DNA from: Vulcanimicrobiota bacterium
GTDB taxonomy: Bacteria; Vulcanimicrobiota; Vulcanimicrobiia; Vulcanimicrobiales; Vulcanimicrobiaceae
Reading direction: 5' to 3'
Length of the DNA: 64,000 nt
NCBI GenBank assembly: GCA_028287565.1
Contig: JAQBPK010000054.1
Location: 25,169-89,168, forward strand
The notes under the pieces: model-generated
The model's database searches: none
What the model saw: the letters and a program-made list of their open reading frames with translations, nothing else
What the model was told of the DNA's origin: nothing
Translations under genes and position numbers: made by a program
Shown: piece after piece, positions 55,194 through 64,000 of the stretch
Layout of the letters: each line of letters opens with the position of its first letter
Numbering within the stretch: position 1 is the first letter of the stretch

Positions 55194-55601
55194 CTACGAC
55201 GTCCAATCGTACCGGAACGGCAGCGGGAACGGCACACCGAGCCGCGCGCATTCCTCGCGAGCTAGCCGCGTGATCTCGTCGCCGTTGACCATCGTGCGTA
55301 TAAAGTCTGTCTTGCGGAGCGGCCCTTTGGGCTGCAGCGTGATGCCATAGACGCCGCGCGACATTGCGCACGTCCACGCCCCGCCAGTGTAGTCGTTCCA
55401 AGCCGTGAACGGACGGCCGTCAGCGTCGAGGAACGCAAGGACGCATGGCGCGGATAGCTGCGCCTCAAGGCGGAACACGCGTGCTCCGCGGGCTATGTGG
55501 TGCTCGATCGTCGCCGACCGCAACCCCGCCCCCGCCGAAACCGGCACCGCGGCTGCGGCGAGCGTGGCGGCGATGGCGGTGAGGAACTTGGTTCGGATCA
55601 T
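55194..55601 (-). CDS. exported hypothetical protein
   Basis: MIRTKFLTAIAATLAAAAVPVSAGA signal peptide. Confidence 0.6.
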   Translation of the reverse strand: MIRTKFLTAIAATLAAAAVPVSAGAGLRSATIEHHIARGARVFRLEAQLSAPCVLAFLDADGRPFTAWNDYTGGAWTCAMSRGVYGITLQPKGPLRKTDFIRTMVNGDEITRLAREECARLGVPFPLPFRYDWTS

Positions 55602-55960
55602 GCTGCCTCCACAATCTCTGGTCGTTCGCCACGCGCCGCACGAGCTTCCGCGCGAAAGAACAGCGCTTCGGACGGCTCACCGCGCTCCGCAAGCGATCGC
55701 TCCCGATACGTCTCGCGCACCAGGATGCCGGGGTAGGCGAGGAATCGGTAGACGACGACTTCCTCGGTTTCTCCGACTTCGGACGTCACACTCGCTGGGT
55801 CCCCGTCGAGATAAAACGTCCTCATCCACCGCGAGGCGCAAACACGCTGAAGACGCACGACGCTCGGCTTGCCGCCCGGTAGCGCGCTGGCAAGCCGCGT
55901 CGCCGCGAACAGCACCGCCGTCGCGCCCGCGTAGTGGAGCGCAACGCGCAGCAGGGTCAC
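55598..55960 (-). CDS. hypothetical protein with N-terminal TM
   Basis: coupled to 55194 gene. Confidence 0.45.
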   Translation of the reverse strand: MTLLRVALHYAGATAVLFAATRLASALPGGKPSVVRLQRVCASRWMRTFYLDGDPASVTSEVGETEEVVVYRFLAYPGILVRETYRERSLAERGEPSEALFFRAEARAARGERPEIVEAA

Positions 55961-56157
55961 GCCTCGCGCTCCATTGCATCGGCCAGCTCGCGCAAACGTC
56001 GCGCGACCTGCGGGAGGTGTTTCTTGGGAACCGTGAACTGCGCGGCGCCGTAGAAGCCGCCGCCATCGTCGGGCGTGATAGCGATGACGCGCTCGCCGTC
56101 CCCCGCGTCCATGTCGCGCAACGGAAGCGAGAACGTCATCTGTGGGTAGTACCTCAC
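55957..56157 (-). CDS. hypothetical protein
   Basis: 66 aa coupled. Confidence 0.5.
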   Translation of the reverse strand: MRYYPQMTFSLPLRDMDAGDGERVIAITPDDGGGFYGAAQFTVPKKHLPQVARRLRELADAMEREA

Positions 56158-56513
56158 GCCGCCGGCGCCGCGTCCGTCGAAGCAGCCTCGGGCGCCGCGG
56201 CCTTCTCATCGGCAGCGTCCGTCTTCGGCACGTCCTCCGCGAACGAGATCCCGTACCGCGCCGCCGCAGTTTCGAGATCCATCGGCGCCGCCGTCCTCGT
56301 CGCGGGATCGTAGACGATCACGCTGCCGATGCGCGCCGCGACGTCGCCGGTCGGCGTCTCGATCCACGTGTCGGCTTCGGGTCGCAGGATGATGACCTCG
56401 CGGCGTTCGGACGCGCGGGTGCCGTGCTCTTCGGCGAGCTCGCGCATCGTCACGGCGGTGATCGTGCGCGGGAGCTTCACGGGGGCGAGCGGTGTCTGGG
56501 CGGGCGTGGTCAT
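56154..56513 (-). CDS. hypothetical protein
   Basis: 119 aa coupled. Confidence 0.5.
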   Translation of the reverse strand: MTTPAQTPLAPVKLPRTITAVTMRELAEEHGTRASERREVIILRPEADTWIETPTGDVAARIGSVIVYDPATRTAAPMDLETAAARYGISFAEDVPKTDAADEKAAAPEAASTDAAPAA

Positions 56514-56524
56514 GGTGGGTCCTT

Positions 56525-57118
56525 TCAGAGCGGGTGAGGTCGAGCGCCGGCGGCGCGGGCGTCGAGCGGGCGAGACCGGACGTTCGGAATGAAGACCGTT
56601 TGAGAAGCGCGGCAACCGCGCGGGCAAGGCTTCGACGTGATGCCGTACGTGCCGAAGTTGTCCACAGAGATCGGCTCGTTAACGAAGCCGCTTCCGCGAC
56701 ACAGCGCGCACGGCGGCGGCTGGACGCGATAGCCTTCGCGTTCCAGGAGCGCCTTTGCGGCGGCGACGTCATCACGGATCGTCCGGTTCTCGTGCGCGAT
56801 ACGCGCGATTTCGTCGACCAACCATTCCAGCGCCGCTTCCCGGTCCTCGCCGAAGCGAACGCCGTGCGCGACGTGGACGAGCTCGTGCCGCACGATGTGC
56901 TCGATACCGGCTTCGTGGGTGAACGCGCGCGGGTCGATAAAGATCAGTGCCTCGCAGCCGTTCTCCTCAGGCGACCCGAACGTCGCTCCGTACGTATCCG
57001 TTCCGTGCTTCGAGAGGTCGCTGATCTGTACGCCAATCGCAACGTCGCCGAGGTCGAGCCAGCCGCGCTCGCTTTCGATGATCGTCACGACGCGCTCGCG
57101 CATCTGCTTCCTGTTCAC
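56525..57118 (-). CDS. metallopeptidase-like protein with C-terminal Cys motif
   Basis: HIVRHELVHVAHGVRFGED (HExxH); CALCRGSG...CPRGC. Confidence 0.55.
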   Translation of the reverse strand: MNRKQMRERVVTIIESERGWLDLGDVAIGVQISDLSKHGTDTYGATFGSPEENGCEALIFIDPRAFTHEAGIEHIVRHELVHVAHGVRFGEDREAALEWLVDEIARIAHENRTIRDDVAAAKALLEREGYRVQPPPCALCRGSGFVNEPISVDNFGTYGITSKPCPRGCRASQTVFIPNVRSRPLDARAAGARPHPL

Positions 57119-57699
57119 GACGCCCTCAGCAGCGGCATACGCCCACGCCGCGCGTCCGCGCGTTCGCGGGCCTGCTGCGCCGTGATGCGGCGGTGGCACG
57201 GGCCACACAGCGTTTCAAGGTTGTCGAGGTGGTGGATGCACGATACTTCGGCGTGCGCGCCGAGCGCGGGCGTCTTGTGGTTCACTTCGAGCTGGTACCG
57301 GCGCGCGAGTGCGGCCTTCGCGTCGTCATGCGCGGTGAGCGCGTCGCGAAACGCGCGGCCCGCCTCGCTCCGGTGCCATTCGAAGAGCGCGCACGGGAGC
57401 GGCGACGGGAACACGGGGCGCACCGGCAGCAACGCCGACTCAGCCTCGGGCGGTGCTCCATCGGAGCCGCATCGCACGCACGCGTAGTCGTCGCGCTCTA
57501 AGGCGGCGGCGCGTGCGCTCGACCAACCGTGGTTGTTCCACGCCTCACGGTATGCGGCGCTCACACACCCGTCTGAGCACCAGCGGCGTCGGCGTGGCGG
57601 AAGCGGCGCGCTGCACGCGACGACAGCGCAGCGACCCGGGACCGCCTGCAACTGCGGCCGGTACGGACACGACTCCGGCAGCGTGTCGAATTGGTTCAC
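57115..57699 (-). CDS. HNH endonuclease
   Basis: YACVRCG...LEVNHKTPALG...HLDNLETLCGPCHRRITAQQ. Confidence 0.75.
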   Translation of the reverse strand: MNQFDTLPESCPYRPQLQAVPGRCAVVACSAPLPPRRRRWCSDGCVSAAYREAWNNHGWSSARAAALERDDYACVRCGSDGAPPEAESALLPVRPVFPSPLPCALFEWHRSEAGRAFRDALTAHDDAKAALARRYQLEVNHKTPALGAHAEVSCIHHLDNLETLCGPCHRRITAQQARERADARRGRMPLLRAS

Positions 57700-57868
57700 G
57701 ACGCCTTCCCCCTCGCACGCGCCGCGCACAGCGAGCAATCCGTGATCGTCCGCACCGTCGGCGCGTCAGCCGCGATCGTGAGACCGCAGTACGTCAGCGT
57801 GGCGTTCCAGTCCGCGTAGTGGAAGAAGGCGGCGCGGTCGTTGTCGGATGGCTGGGCTCGGACGGTTC

Positions 57869-58747
57869 TCATTCGCCGCGCGCTTTTGCGATCTCGGCGG
57901 GGGTGGCGGGTCGAACCCCCATCGCCGCCAAGTGCGGATCGTCGCACCGCACCCCGCCACCCGTCAAACGAATGGCGCCATCCGTATCTACAATGCGTAG
58001 CCCGTACGTCCCGATGTGGACCCAATCGCCCGGCTTGTACGTCGGCTCCGGCTTCGGTTGACTGAGGAGCGCGAGTATCCGGTTTAGCGCCTCTTCGACG
58101 CTCATCGAGCCCGGAACGACGACGCCTTGCCGTTTATTCGCATAGACGGTCGCGTACACGGCGATAGCGTGTAGCAACGGCGCGCGAACGTCCGCCAGCG
58201 TCGGCCCCGGCTCGCGCAGCACGCCGCGCAGGCCGTGCAACAGATTGCGCGCCGCTTCGTGTGCGGCGTCCCTCTCTTCGTCCGTGATTCTATCCGGCAA
58301 TATGCTGCCGTGGCGAAACTCGAAGAGGGCGCACGCCGTGAAGTCCTGCGCTTCGACCTCGCGCCGCTCAGCGTCCGTTAGCTGCGCCCGGCATTGCGGC
58401 GAAGCGCACGCGGCACGCGGTCCGTCGACTTTCGTGACGCCGTGCCGCTCCTGGTGGAGATGGCTCGTCGGGAGGACCTGGTTCGTCAGCAGCGCGAGAA
58501 CCTTGTTGCATGACACGACTTCGCGCTGGTCGCCGCGGTCGCGGGCTTCGTCGCGCAGGATGAGGACGCTGGTGCGGAGCGTTGCGAGCGTCGGCTCGGC
58601 AGGATCGCGCAGGAGCCTGCGCTCGGCTAGCAATGCGACCGCCGTTGAAAAGTAGGTGTCCGCTCTATGCGCGCACGCTTCAAGGGCGAATGCGTAGTCG
58701 CGCGATAGCGTCCCATCCGGGTCGATGCGCTTGAGAATGTCGCTCAC
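57869..58747 (-). CDS. hypothetical protein
   Basis: 292 aa, coupled. Confidence 0.5.
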   Translation of the reverse strand: MSDILKRIDPDGTLSRDYAFALEACAHRADTYFSTAVALLAERRLLRDPAEPTLATLRTSVLILRDEARDRGDQREVVSCNKVLALLTNQVLPTSHLHQERHGVTKVDGPRAACASPQCRAQLTDAERREVEAQDFTACALFEFRHGSILPDRITDEERDAAHEAARNLLHGLRGVLREPGPTLADVRAPLLHAIAVYATVYANKRQGVVVPGSMSVEEALNRILALLSQPKPEPTYKPGDWVHIGTYGLRIVDTDGAIRLTGGGVRCDDPHLAAMGVRPATPAEIAKARGE

Positions 58748-58839
58748 CGATCCTGCACCTTGCAGCCGAGCGCGTACAGCAGCAGCCCCGGGACGGCGAA
58801 GAAGAAGCCGACGATCTGGAGGAGCGTGGAAAGTCTCAC
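58744..58839 (-). CDS. 31-aa single-TM peptide
   Basis: VRLSTLLQIVGFFFAVPGLLLYALGCKVQDR. Confidence 0.4.
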   Translation of the reverse strand: MRLSTLLQIVGFFFAVPGLLLYALGCKVQDR

Positions 58840-59228
58840 GTCGCCCGCTTCTTCGCGCGAGCCGCCTCGGTGCGCGTGCCCTTCTGCTCGGCGGCGGCAC
58901 GCGAGACAGTCGCGACCTTGCCCACGACGTTCTCGCGGTACCATTTGCGGATCGCGCGGCGCTTCTTGCCTGGCGACTTCACGCGCGGCGGAAGCTCGCC
59001 GAGATGCGTGGCGCCCGTCACGGTCCCGAGCGCGGGTGGCTTCTTCGACAGCGCCGCGCGTGTCCCGCGCAATCGCGGCGCGTTTACCACGAGCGTTCCT
59101 TTCCTCGCGCTGTCGTGTGCCAGGCGCGGATACTTTGACGGCTTGACGGGCTTCGGCGTGACGGCGCGCTTGGATTTCTTGTGCTTCACGGCGGCGGCGA
59201 CTTTGGCGTCGCGGAGGGCGGCTTTCAT
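58836..59228 (-). CDS. highly basic protein
   Basis: Lys/Arg-rich 130 aa. Confidence 0.5.
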   Translation of the reverse strand: MKAALRDAKVAAAVKHKKSKRAVTPKPVKPSKYPRLAHDSARKGTLVVNAPRLRGTRAALSKKPPALGTVTGATHLGELPPRVKSPGKKRRAIRKWYRENVVGKVATVSRAAAEQKGTRTEAARAKKRAT

Positions 59229-59431
59229 TCGGTGATCTCCTGAAGGTCGGCATACGCGCGGACCATCGCGACAGCGTCGCCGGAACGAAGGGCGGCGCGG
59301 GCGCGTTCCAGCGCGGGCCGGATGATCGCATGCAGCGCGATCTGTGACGCGGGCGGAATCGCCTCGTACTGCGACGCGATCTCCTCGACGCGAGCGATCT
59401 CACCCGGAAGGGCGGTAGCGACTGAACTCAC
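59225..59431 (-). CDS. hypothetical protein
   Basis: coupled. Confidence 0.45.
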   Translation of the reverse strand: MSSVATALPGEIARVEEIASQYEAIPPASQIALHAIIRPALERARAALRSGDAVAMVRAYADLQEITE

Positions 59432-60033
59432 GCGTGCCCCACCCGCCGCGCCACACGATCGCGCTTGTTCGCAGCGCGACGCTTCGCCGTGCCTTTCTGC
59501 TGCGATGGCTCCTTCGCGATCCGCGCGCGGCGTTGCGGGTCCATCGCGCGGGAACGCTGTGCGCCGGATGGGGTCCATAGTTTGGTGGGCTTTGCGATGT
59601 GCGTTACTCCGAATGACTGGTTTACGAGCGGCGCTGCGACGATATCCGTGCCGAGATCGAAGTGCAACGTCTGCACGTAGTCGAGGATCGCGGCACCGGC
59701 TCGCGCACCGAGGCGCTCGTCGCACAGCGCGACGAAGTCCGTTTCCTCGCCCTTGCGGCGCGGCGTCATTGCGGCGGAGAACACGACCGGGTGCGCCTCG
59801 ATGAGGTCCGCTATCTCGGCGAACGATAGCCCGGCGTCGTTGCACCGTACGAGCGCGTCGACTTCGAGCTTTGTGAAGCCGAGCGCCTGGGCGACGCGTT
59901 CGTATTCGCTCGATAGAGGCGATGCGAAACTTTGCATTGCCTCCCCGATCCAAACGTTCGGCTCGACGGCCTCTTGCGCCATCCCGGCTTTGAACACCGT
60001 AAAGGTCGGGCCATAGTCCCACGAGGCTAGCAC
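59428..60033 (-). CDS. hypothetical protein
   Basis: 201 aa, basic tail. Confidence 0.5.
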   Translation of the reverse strand: MLASWDYGPTFTVFKAGMAQEAVEPNVWIGEAMQSFASPLSSEYERVAQALGFTKLEVDALVRCNDAGLSFAEIADLIEAHPVVFSAAMTPRRKGEETDFVALCDERLGARAGAAILDYVQTLHFDLGTDIVAAPLVNQSFGVTHIAKPTKLWTPSGAQRSRAMDPQRRARIAKEPSQQKGTAKRRAANKRDRVARRVGHA

Positions 60034-60255
60034 CTACTCGATGACCTCCAGCGCGCATCCGACGAAGCACACGCCCGCGGTTGGATCGTCGGGCGGACCG
60101 ATGCGAATGGTGCCGGTGATTTGACGGTCCCCGTTCGCACGGAGCGCTGTCGTTACGAGGTCGCGGTTTTTCGCGAAGTGGTCGCGGTCGGTTTCCACGA
60201 CGGGGATTTCCGGCGTGACGAGCGGGGCGAGTGGTGCGAGCGCGGTGGTCGGCAT
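60034..60255 (-). CDS. hypothetical protein
   Basis: 73 aa. Confidence 0.45.
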   Translation of the reverse strand: MPTTALAPLAPLVTPEIPVVETDRDHFAKNRDLVTTALRANGDRQITGTIRIGPPDDPTAGVCFVGCALEVIE

Positions 60256-60465
60256 CGTGGCCCTTTCGAGAGATGAAGCCGTTGCGGTCACAGCCATCCG
60301 GCCGCCCGCGCGAAGATGAGGCCCGCGACGCCAAGCGTGAACCATCCGAACGGAATCGCGAGCGACGTGCCGCCTCTCGTGACGGTCATCATCGGACCGG
60401 GCGGGATCGGTTTGAATGCGCGGCAGTCGGGCTCGCAGGGGGCGTGCGTGCAGGTCATCGGCGCG

Positions 60466-61017
60466 TTACTTCGCCACCTTGAAGATCACCGGCTGCGTGT
60501 CGTCCTCGGTCGGCATCGACGAATAGTCGTATTCGTTGTTCGTCTGAACGAGAACGCCGTCCGACGTATAGAAGAAGACGCAGCGATCGCTCTTGCCACC
60601 GTACGATCCCATGTCGTTCGCCTGATCGACGACAGGCGCGTCGTGGTAGCCGCCGCCGCTGCCGCCCTGCCAGAGCTGATGCTGCGAAGGCGTGAGCTGA
60701 GCATCGCACGGCAACACCTTGCCGCGCACCTTGAAGTGTCGTACCTTCTGCCCGATCGCTGGCGGGTAGATCGTGACGTACCCGGTGGTCCCGACCTGGG
60801 CCATATCGTGCATATATTCGCCGAGTTGCTCCAGCTCGTTGTTTCGCGTGATGCGCCGCGCCTCGCGTTCGTAGATCAGACGTCCTTGATCTTTGAGCTG
60901 GAGCTGCTCCGTGGTCGTCAGGTTGTTATCGGTCGCGCCGCCGTTGCCACCGCAGCCCGAAGCGGTCGATTGCGCGAGCAGCATCGTCGCGAGGACGCAA
61001 GACTTGAAGATCATCAT
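60466..61017 (-). CDS. lipoprotein
   Basis: MMIFKSCVLATMLLAQSTASGC lipobox. Confidence 0.6.
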   Translation of the reverse strand: MMIFKSCVLATMLLAQSTASGCGGNGGATDNNLTTTEQLQLKDQGRLIYEREARRITRNNELEQLGEYMHDMAQVGTTGYVTIYPPAIGQKVRHFKVRGKVLPCDAQLTPSQHQLWQGGSGGGYHDAPVVDQANDMGSYGGKSDRCVFFYTSDGVLVQTNNEYDYSSMPTEDDTQPVIFKVAK

Positions 61018-61457
61018 TTGTCGCAGGCTCCCGGGTCGAGGTGAGAAGGCAGGCTGATCGAGCGGAACTGTCCGCTGTTGAAGTTCGTGGCTTGGCCGTT
61101 GTAGTCGGTCGCGATAGCCGTGCAGGCTTGCTGATTGGCGACGATGCCGTCCCGGTCGGCCTTCAGCGTATCCATGTCGGCCTTCGCAGCGGTGTCCGTT
61201 GCGAGCGCCTTCTCGAAGCGCGCGACGTTGGCGAGTTTTGCCTCGTATTCCTGATTGACCGCGTAGAAGTAGTTTTGCTTCTGAATGATGTTCCCGGTCT
61301 GGAGGTTCGCGCCCTGAACGCGCGCCGGCGCGGTGACGGCAAGCCCGAACCATTGGGTGTACGCCCCGATGATTCCAAGCGCGGTGACGACGACAATCGC
61401 GACGACGATCGAAAGGCTGATGTAGCCGCCTGCGCGGGCGGTGTCGCGGCCGTTCAT
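61014..61457 (-). CDS. membrane-anchored coiled-coil protein
   Basis: LSIVVAIVVVTALGIIGAY TM, helical C-terminus. Confidence 0.5.
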   Translation of the reverse strand: MNGRDTARAGGYISLSIVVAIVVVTALGIIGAYTQWFGLAVTAPARVQGANLQTGNIIQKQNYFYAVNQEYEAKLANVARFEKALATDTAAKADMDTLKADRDGIVANQQACTAIATDYNGQATNFNSGQFRSISLPSHLDPGACDK

Positions 61458-61533
61458 CGCAACCTCGCCCGCAGCCGAACGAGCAGCAGCGCGGGAGCGA
61501 GGCGGCAACCGGTGCGGGGGCCGCGGTAGACCC

Positions 61534-61851
61534 TCACGATGCGCTCCCGTGCGGTGCGATGACGCGGTCGGTCCAGCGCTGGACGACCTGATCGATTGCG
61601 CTTTGAAGGCCCTCCGCGGTGGGCTCGATTGCGCCGTGAATGTAGACGTTGACGACGGTGGGCTCGCGGAGCGGGGCCGAGCCGAGCGTGAATGCGCCTT
61701 CGCTTTCGCGCGACTCGTCTGGTGCGGCGGTATCCGGTCCGACGACGATGCGCCGCGCTTCGTCGAGGACTTCGAGGGCGTCGTCGGGGTGTTGGCGGCC
61801 CACGAGGTTCAGTATCTGCCCGACCTGGATTTGCTTTTCAACCGGATTCAT
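61534..61851 (-). CDS. hypothetical protein
   Basis: 105 aa. Confidence 0.45.
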   Translation of the reverse strand: MNPVEKQIQVGQILNLVGRQHPDDALEVLDEARRIVVGPDTAAPDESRESEGAFTLGSAPLREPTVVNVYIHGAIEPTAEGLQSAIDQVVQRWTDRVIAPHGSAS

Positions 61852-62075
61852 CACGCGACCGCCCGCGGCACGTGCGTCACGGACTTGGTCGGGAACATTC
61901 CGGCGATCTCCAGATGCGTCAGCGCCATCGCGCGCTCGCGGCCGTCGGGGTACTTCGTGCGGATCAGCGCGTCGAGGTTGTCGAACATCGAGCGCCCCGT
62001 CTCGATCAGCGCCGCCTCTTCGGGCGTCACGGACCCGACCCGCTCGTGCGGGCCGGGCTTGCGTAGATCGGCCAT
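61851..62075 (-). CDS. hypothetical protein
   Basis: 74 aa coupled. Confidence 0.45.
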   Translation of the reverse strand: MADLRKPGPHERVGSVTPEEAALIETGRSMFDNLDALIRTKYPDGRERAMALTHLEIAGMFPTKSVTHVPRAVA

Positions 62076-62302
62076 CAGACGCCGACCGTTTCCGGGAACA
62101 CGCGCGACGGCCACCCGCCCGGCGGCGCGGCGCCCTCGGCGTGGTACTGATGGTCCATCGCGTTCGCGTCGGGCAGCACGTCATTCGCGAGGAAGCGCAG
62201 CGCTTCGGTCGTCGCGTGCGCGTGGCCGTGATCCATCGCGGAGAACGTTCGGGTGCGCGTCGGCCCGAACGAACCCGCGACGGTGATCGTGATCTGGCCC
62301 AC
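62075..62302 (-). CDS. hypothetical protein
   Basis: 75 aa coupled. Confidence 0.45.
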   Translation of the reverse strand: MGQITITVAGSFGPTRTRTFSAMDHGHAHATTEALRFLANDVLPDANAMDHQYHAEGAAPPGGWPSRVFPETVGV

Positions 62303-62305
62303 CGG

Positions 62306-62677
62306 TTACGTGCCGGTCGTTCCGAGCGCCGCGTCGATGCGCGCGAGCGCGATCCCGAGCGCCTTGGTGATCCCGGCCTGCACCGTCGTCGTGAACTGAC
62401 GCTCGGCCGGTGCGGCGGCGGCCTGGAAGAGCGGGGCAACGAACGGGCGCATCTGCGAGGGCACGAAGTCCATCGCGACGTCCGTCACGGCTTGCTCGAT
62501 GAGCGGGATCTCGTTGCCGAGATTCGTTGCGACGTGCCCGAGCAGGACGTGGATGCCAGCGCGCGCGTCGGTGAGGGCCTGGACGCCCGCGGCTTTGGCG
62601 TCGGTGATGACTTGGTGCACGGCGGGATCCGCGAGGATCGTCTCGGTCGTGGTCGGCGTGGTCGCCATGGTCGTCAA
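62306..62677 (-). CDS. hypothetical protein, first gene of leftward right-arm run
   Basis: 123 aa. Confidence 0.5.
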   Translation of the reverse strand: MTTMATTPTTTETILADPAVHQVITDAKAAGVQALTDARAGIHVLLGHVATNLGNEIPLIEQAVTDVAMDFVPSQMRPFVAPLFQAAAAPAERQFTTTVQAGITKALGIALARIDAALGTTGT

Positions 62678-62940
62678 GGCTCGCTCCCTGCCGGCGGTGC
62701 CGGCGGTCAGCGCGCCCGGCGGCCATTCGCGGTCCGCGAGGCGCTAGGGTGTTGCGGGACCGTTGACGAGGAGCGACCTTTCGCCCTGCGCGCGAGGAGT
62801 CACCCGGGTGTCACGGGCCTTCCAAACGGTTCCACTTCGTTCCACTCCGAAGCACTTGATTCGAGGCGAAATGGCCAACGCTGCACTGCGTTTCTCGGCG
62901 ATTTACGCACAAGTCTTCCGTGCGCACCAAAGCCCAACGG

Positions 62941-62989
62941 TTTGCCTTCCAAGCAAGAGTCGCGGGTTCGATTCCCGCCGCCCGCTCCA
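62941..62989 (+). tRNA. 3' half of tRNA-Gly(TCC): phage attachment-site remnant (attR)
   Basis: Anticodon arm TTTGC-CTTCCAA-GCAAG, T-arm GCGGG-TTCGATT-CCCGC, acceptor CGCCCGC-T-CCA; no GCGGGCG 5' half upstream. Confidence 0.85.
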
Positions 62990-62993
62990 TCCG

Positions 62994-63021
62994 AAAGCCA
63001 TACGGCGTATGGCTTTTCTTT
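62994..63021 (+). terminator. tRNA terminator
   Basis: AAAGCCATAC-GGC-GTATGGCTTT then TCTTTTTT. Confidence 0.8.
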
Positions 63022-63228
63022 TTTCAGCCGATCGCCGAACCGAGGCTGTCGCCGAAGATATCAGCCGCTCACTGGTAAGGCAAAGTGCCGTATCTTGCGC
63101 GCAACCAAAGCTGTTGAGCCGCGTTGCAGTCGGCGACATCCCGCGCGCGCAGTTCCAATTCGTCGCCGACGTCGTACGCCGAGCGGACGCTATGCGATCG
63201 TCAAAAGGCTGCGTGCGGGCCGTGCGCG

Positions 63229-63999
63229 CTAATGCTTTCGCTCCGACAATGTGGCGGTCCAGGCACGAAGTCTTCCGAGCACGCGTCTGACGCGCCGGTA
63301 GGATGCGGTGCTGCCATTCGCTGCGCTCGGCGCGGGTTCGACGACGCCGTTATCCGTCGCGACCGGCGCCGGCTCTTCCGCCGCGGCGTCCCGCGGAATC
63401 TCATCGGGCGCGTCAGGCACGGCTGTCGTCGCAGCCTCCGCCGGATCGTGCGGCACCGCGGGACCGGCGTTCGGCACATCTTCAGCAGCGGCAACGGCAA
63501 CGGCGGGCGGAGCCGCGGCGGGCGCTGGCGGGGGCGTGGGACGCTGTTCCGTTTGCTCCACGATTTTCTCGATATGCGCGCGCAGGTTCGCGTACGCGCC
63601 GATTCCGAAGCGGCCCGATGCGATGTCGGCGCGCAACCACTGGTTGAGCAAGAGCTGGCGGTAGAAATGGTGGCGGTCCACTTCGCCCGTGACGGTGTTG
63701 CCGAGGACGCCGGACTGCTGCGCGCGCGAGCGCCAGTGGTAGAACGCCAAGTACTGCGGGATCATGAAGACTTCGTACTTGGACAGAAAACGGATCAAAA
63801 AATCCCAGTCGCCGACGTACGGGATTGCTTCGTACAACGCGCCGAGCTCCTCGAATGCGGCGCGGGTGAACAGGAACGAGATCGGCGGGATGAAGTTCGA
63901 CGCCAGCATGCGGTCGAGGCTCAGAAAACCCGGCGGCGCGAAGTCGTTGAACGGCTCGATCGAATCGGTCTGCACGAGGTTGCCGTGCACCTGTTCCAT
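63229..63999 (-). CDS. host family 2 glycosyltransferase, C-terminal part with Ala/Pro-rich tail
   Basis: SFLFTRAAFEELGALYEAIPYVGDWDFLIRFLSKYEVFMIPQYLAFYHWR; continues past window end. Confidence 0.75.
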   Translation of the reverse strand: MEQVHGNLVQTDSIEPFNDFAPPGFLSLDRMLASNFIPPISFLFTRAAFEELGALYEAIPYVGDWDFLIRFLSKYEVFMIPQYLAFYHWRSRAQQSGVLGNTVTGEVDRHHFYRQLLLNQWLRADIASGRFGIGAYANLRAHIEKIVEQTEQRPTPPPAPAAAPPAVAVAAAEDVPNAGPAVPHDPAEAATTAVPDAPDEIPRDAAAEEPAPVATDNGVVEPAPSAANGSTASYRRVRRVLGRLRAWTATLSERKH

Positions 64000-64000
64000 C

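Noticed and set aside
62903-63139. 78-aa minus ORF containing GWSGRRESNPRLLLGRQ
   Set aside because: Translation of the reverse complement of a tRNA-Gly 3' end, a well-known spurious ORF.

Overview
The window is most of an integrated, HK97-type tailed phage (prophage) in a high-GC host. Its right end lies at about 62.94 kb, where a 3'-half tRNA-Gly(TCC) remnant with its own terminator precedes a host glycosyltransferase. The left end lies outside the window. Layout: 0-6 kb DNA methyltransferases, a SNF2/DEAD-type helicase and a radical-SAM-like protein; 6.7-7.8 kb an XRE repressor cassette; 8.4-9.9 kb a SWIM-DDE transposase diverging from a tiny zinc ribbon; 12.9 kb a tyrosine integrase; 15.8-40.6 kb packaging, head, neck and tail genes; 41-46 kb an RHH regulator, an unknown phage family gene followed by a 17-unit degenerate pentanucleotide repeat, an antisense lipoprotein and a lysis cassette; 47-54.7 kb many overlapping small ORFs ending in a DpdA-like transglycosylase plus an hmU-kinase/aGPT-PPlase-like DNA hypermodification pair; 54.7-62.7 kb a long leftward run of small genes. 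Most notable: the candidate hypermodification pair, a shared beta-rich module in three different virion proteins, a textbook -1 slippery site in the tail chaperone, a portal/MuF gene pair separated by a +1 frameshift at a G-run, a seven-repeat region in a C5-MTase, the pentamer array, and leaderless regulator promoters. All product calls come from reading the translations and motifs; no database search was run.
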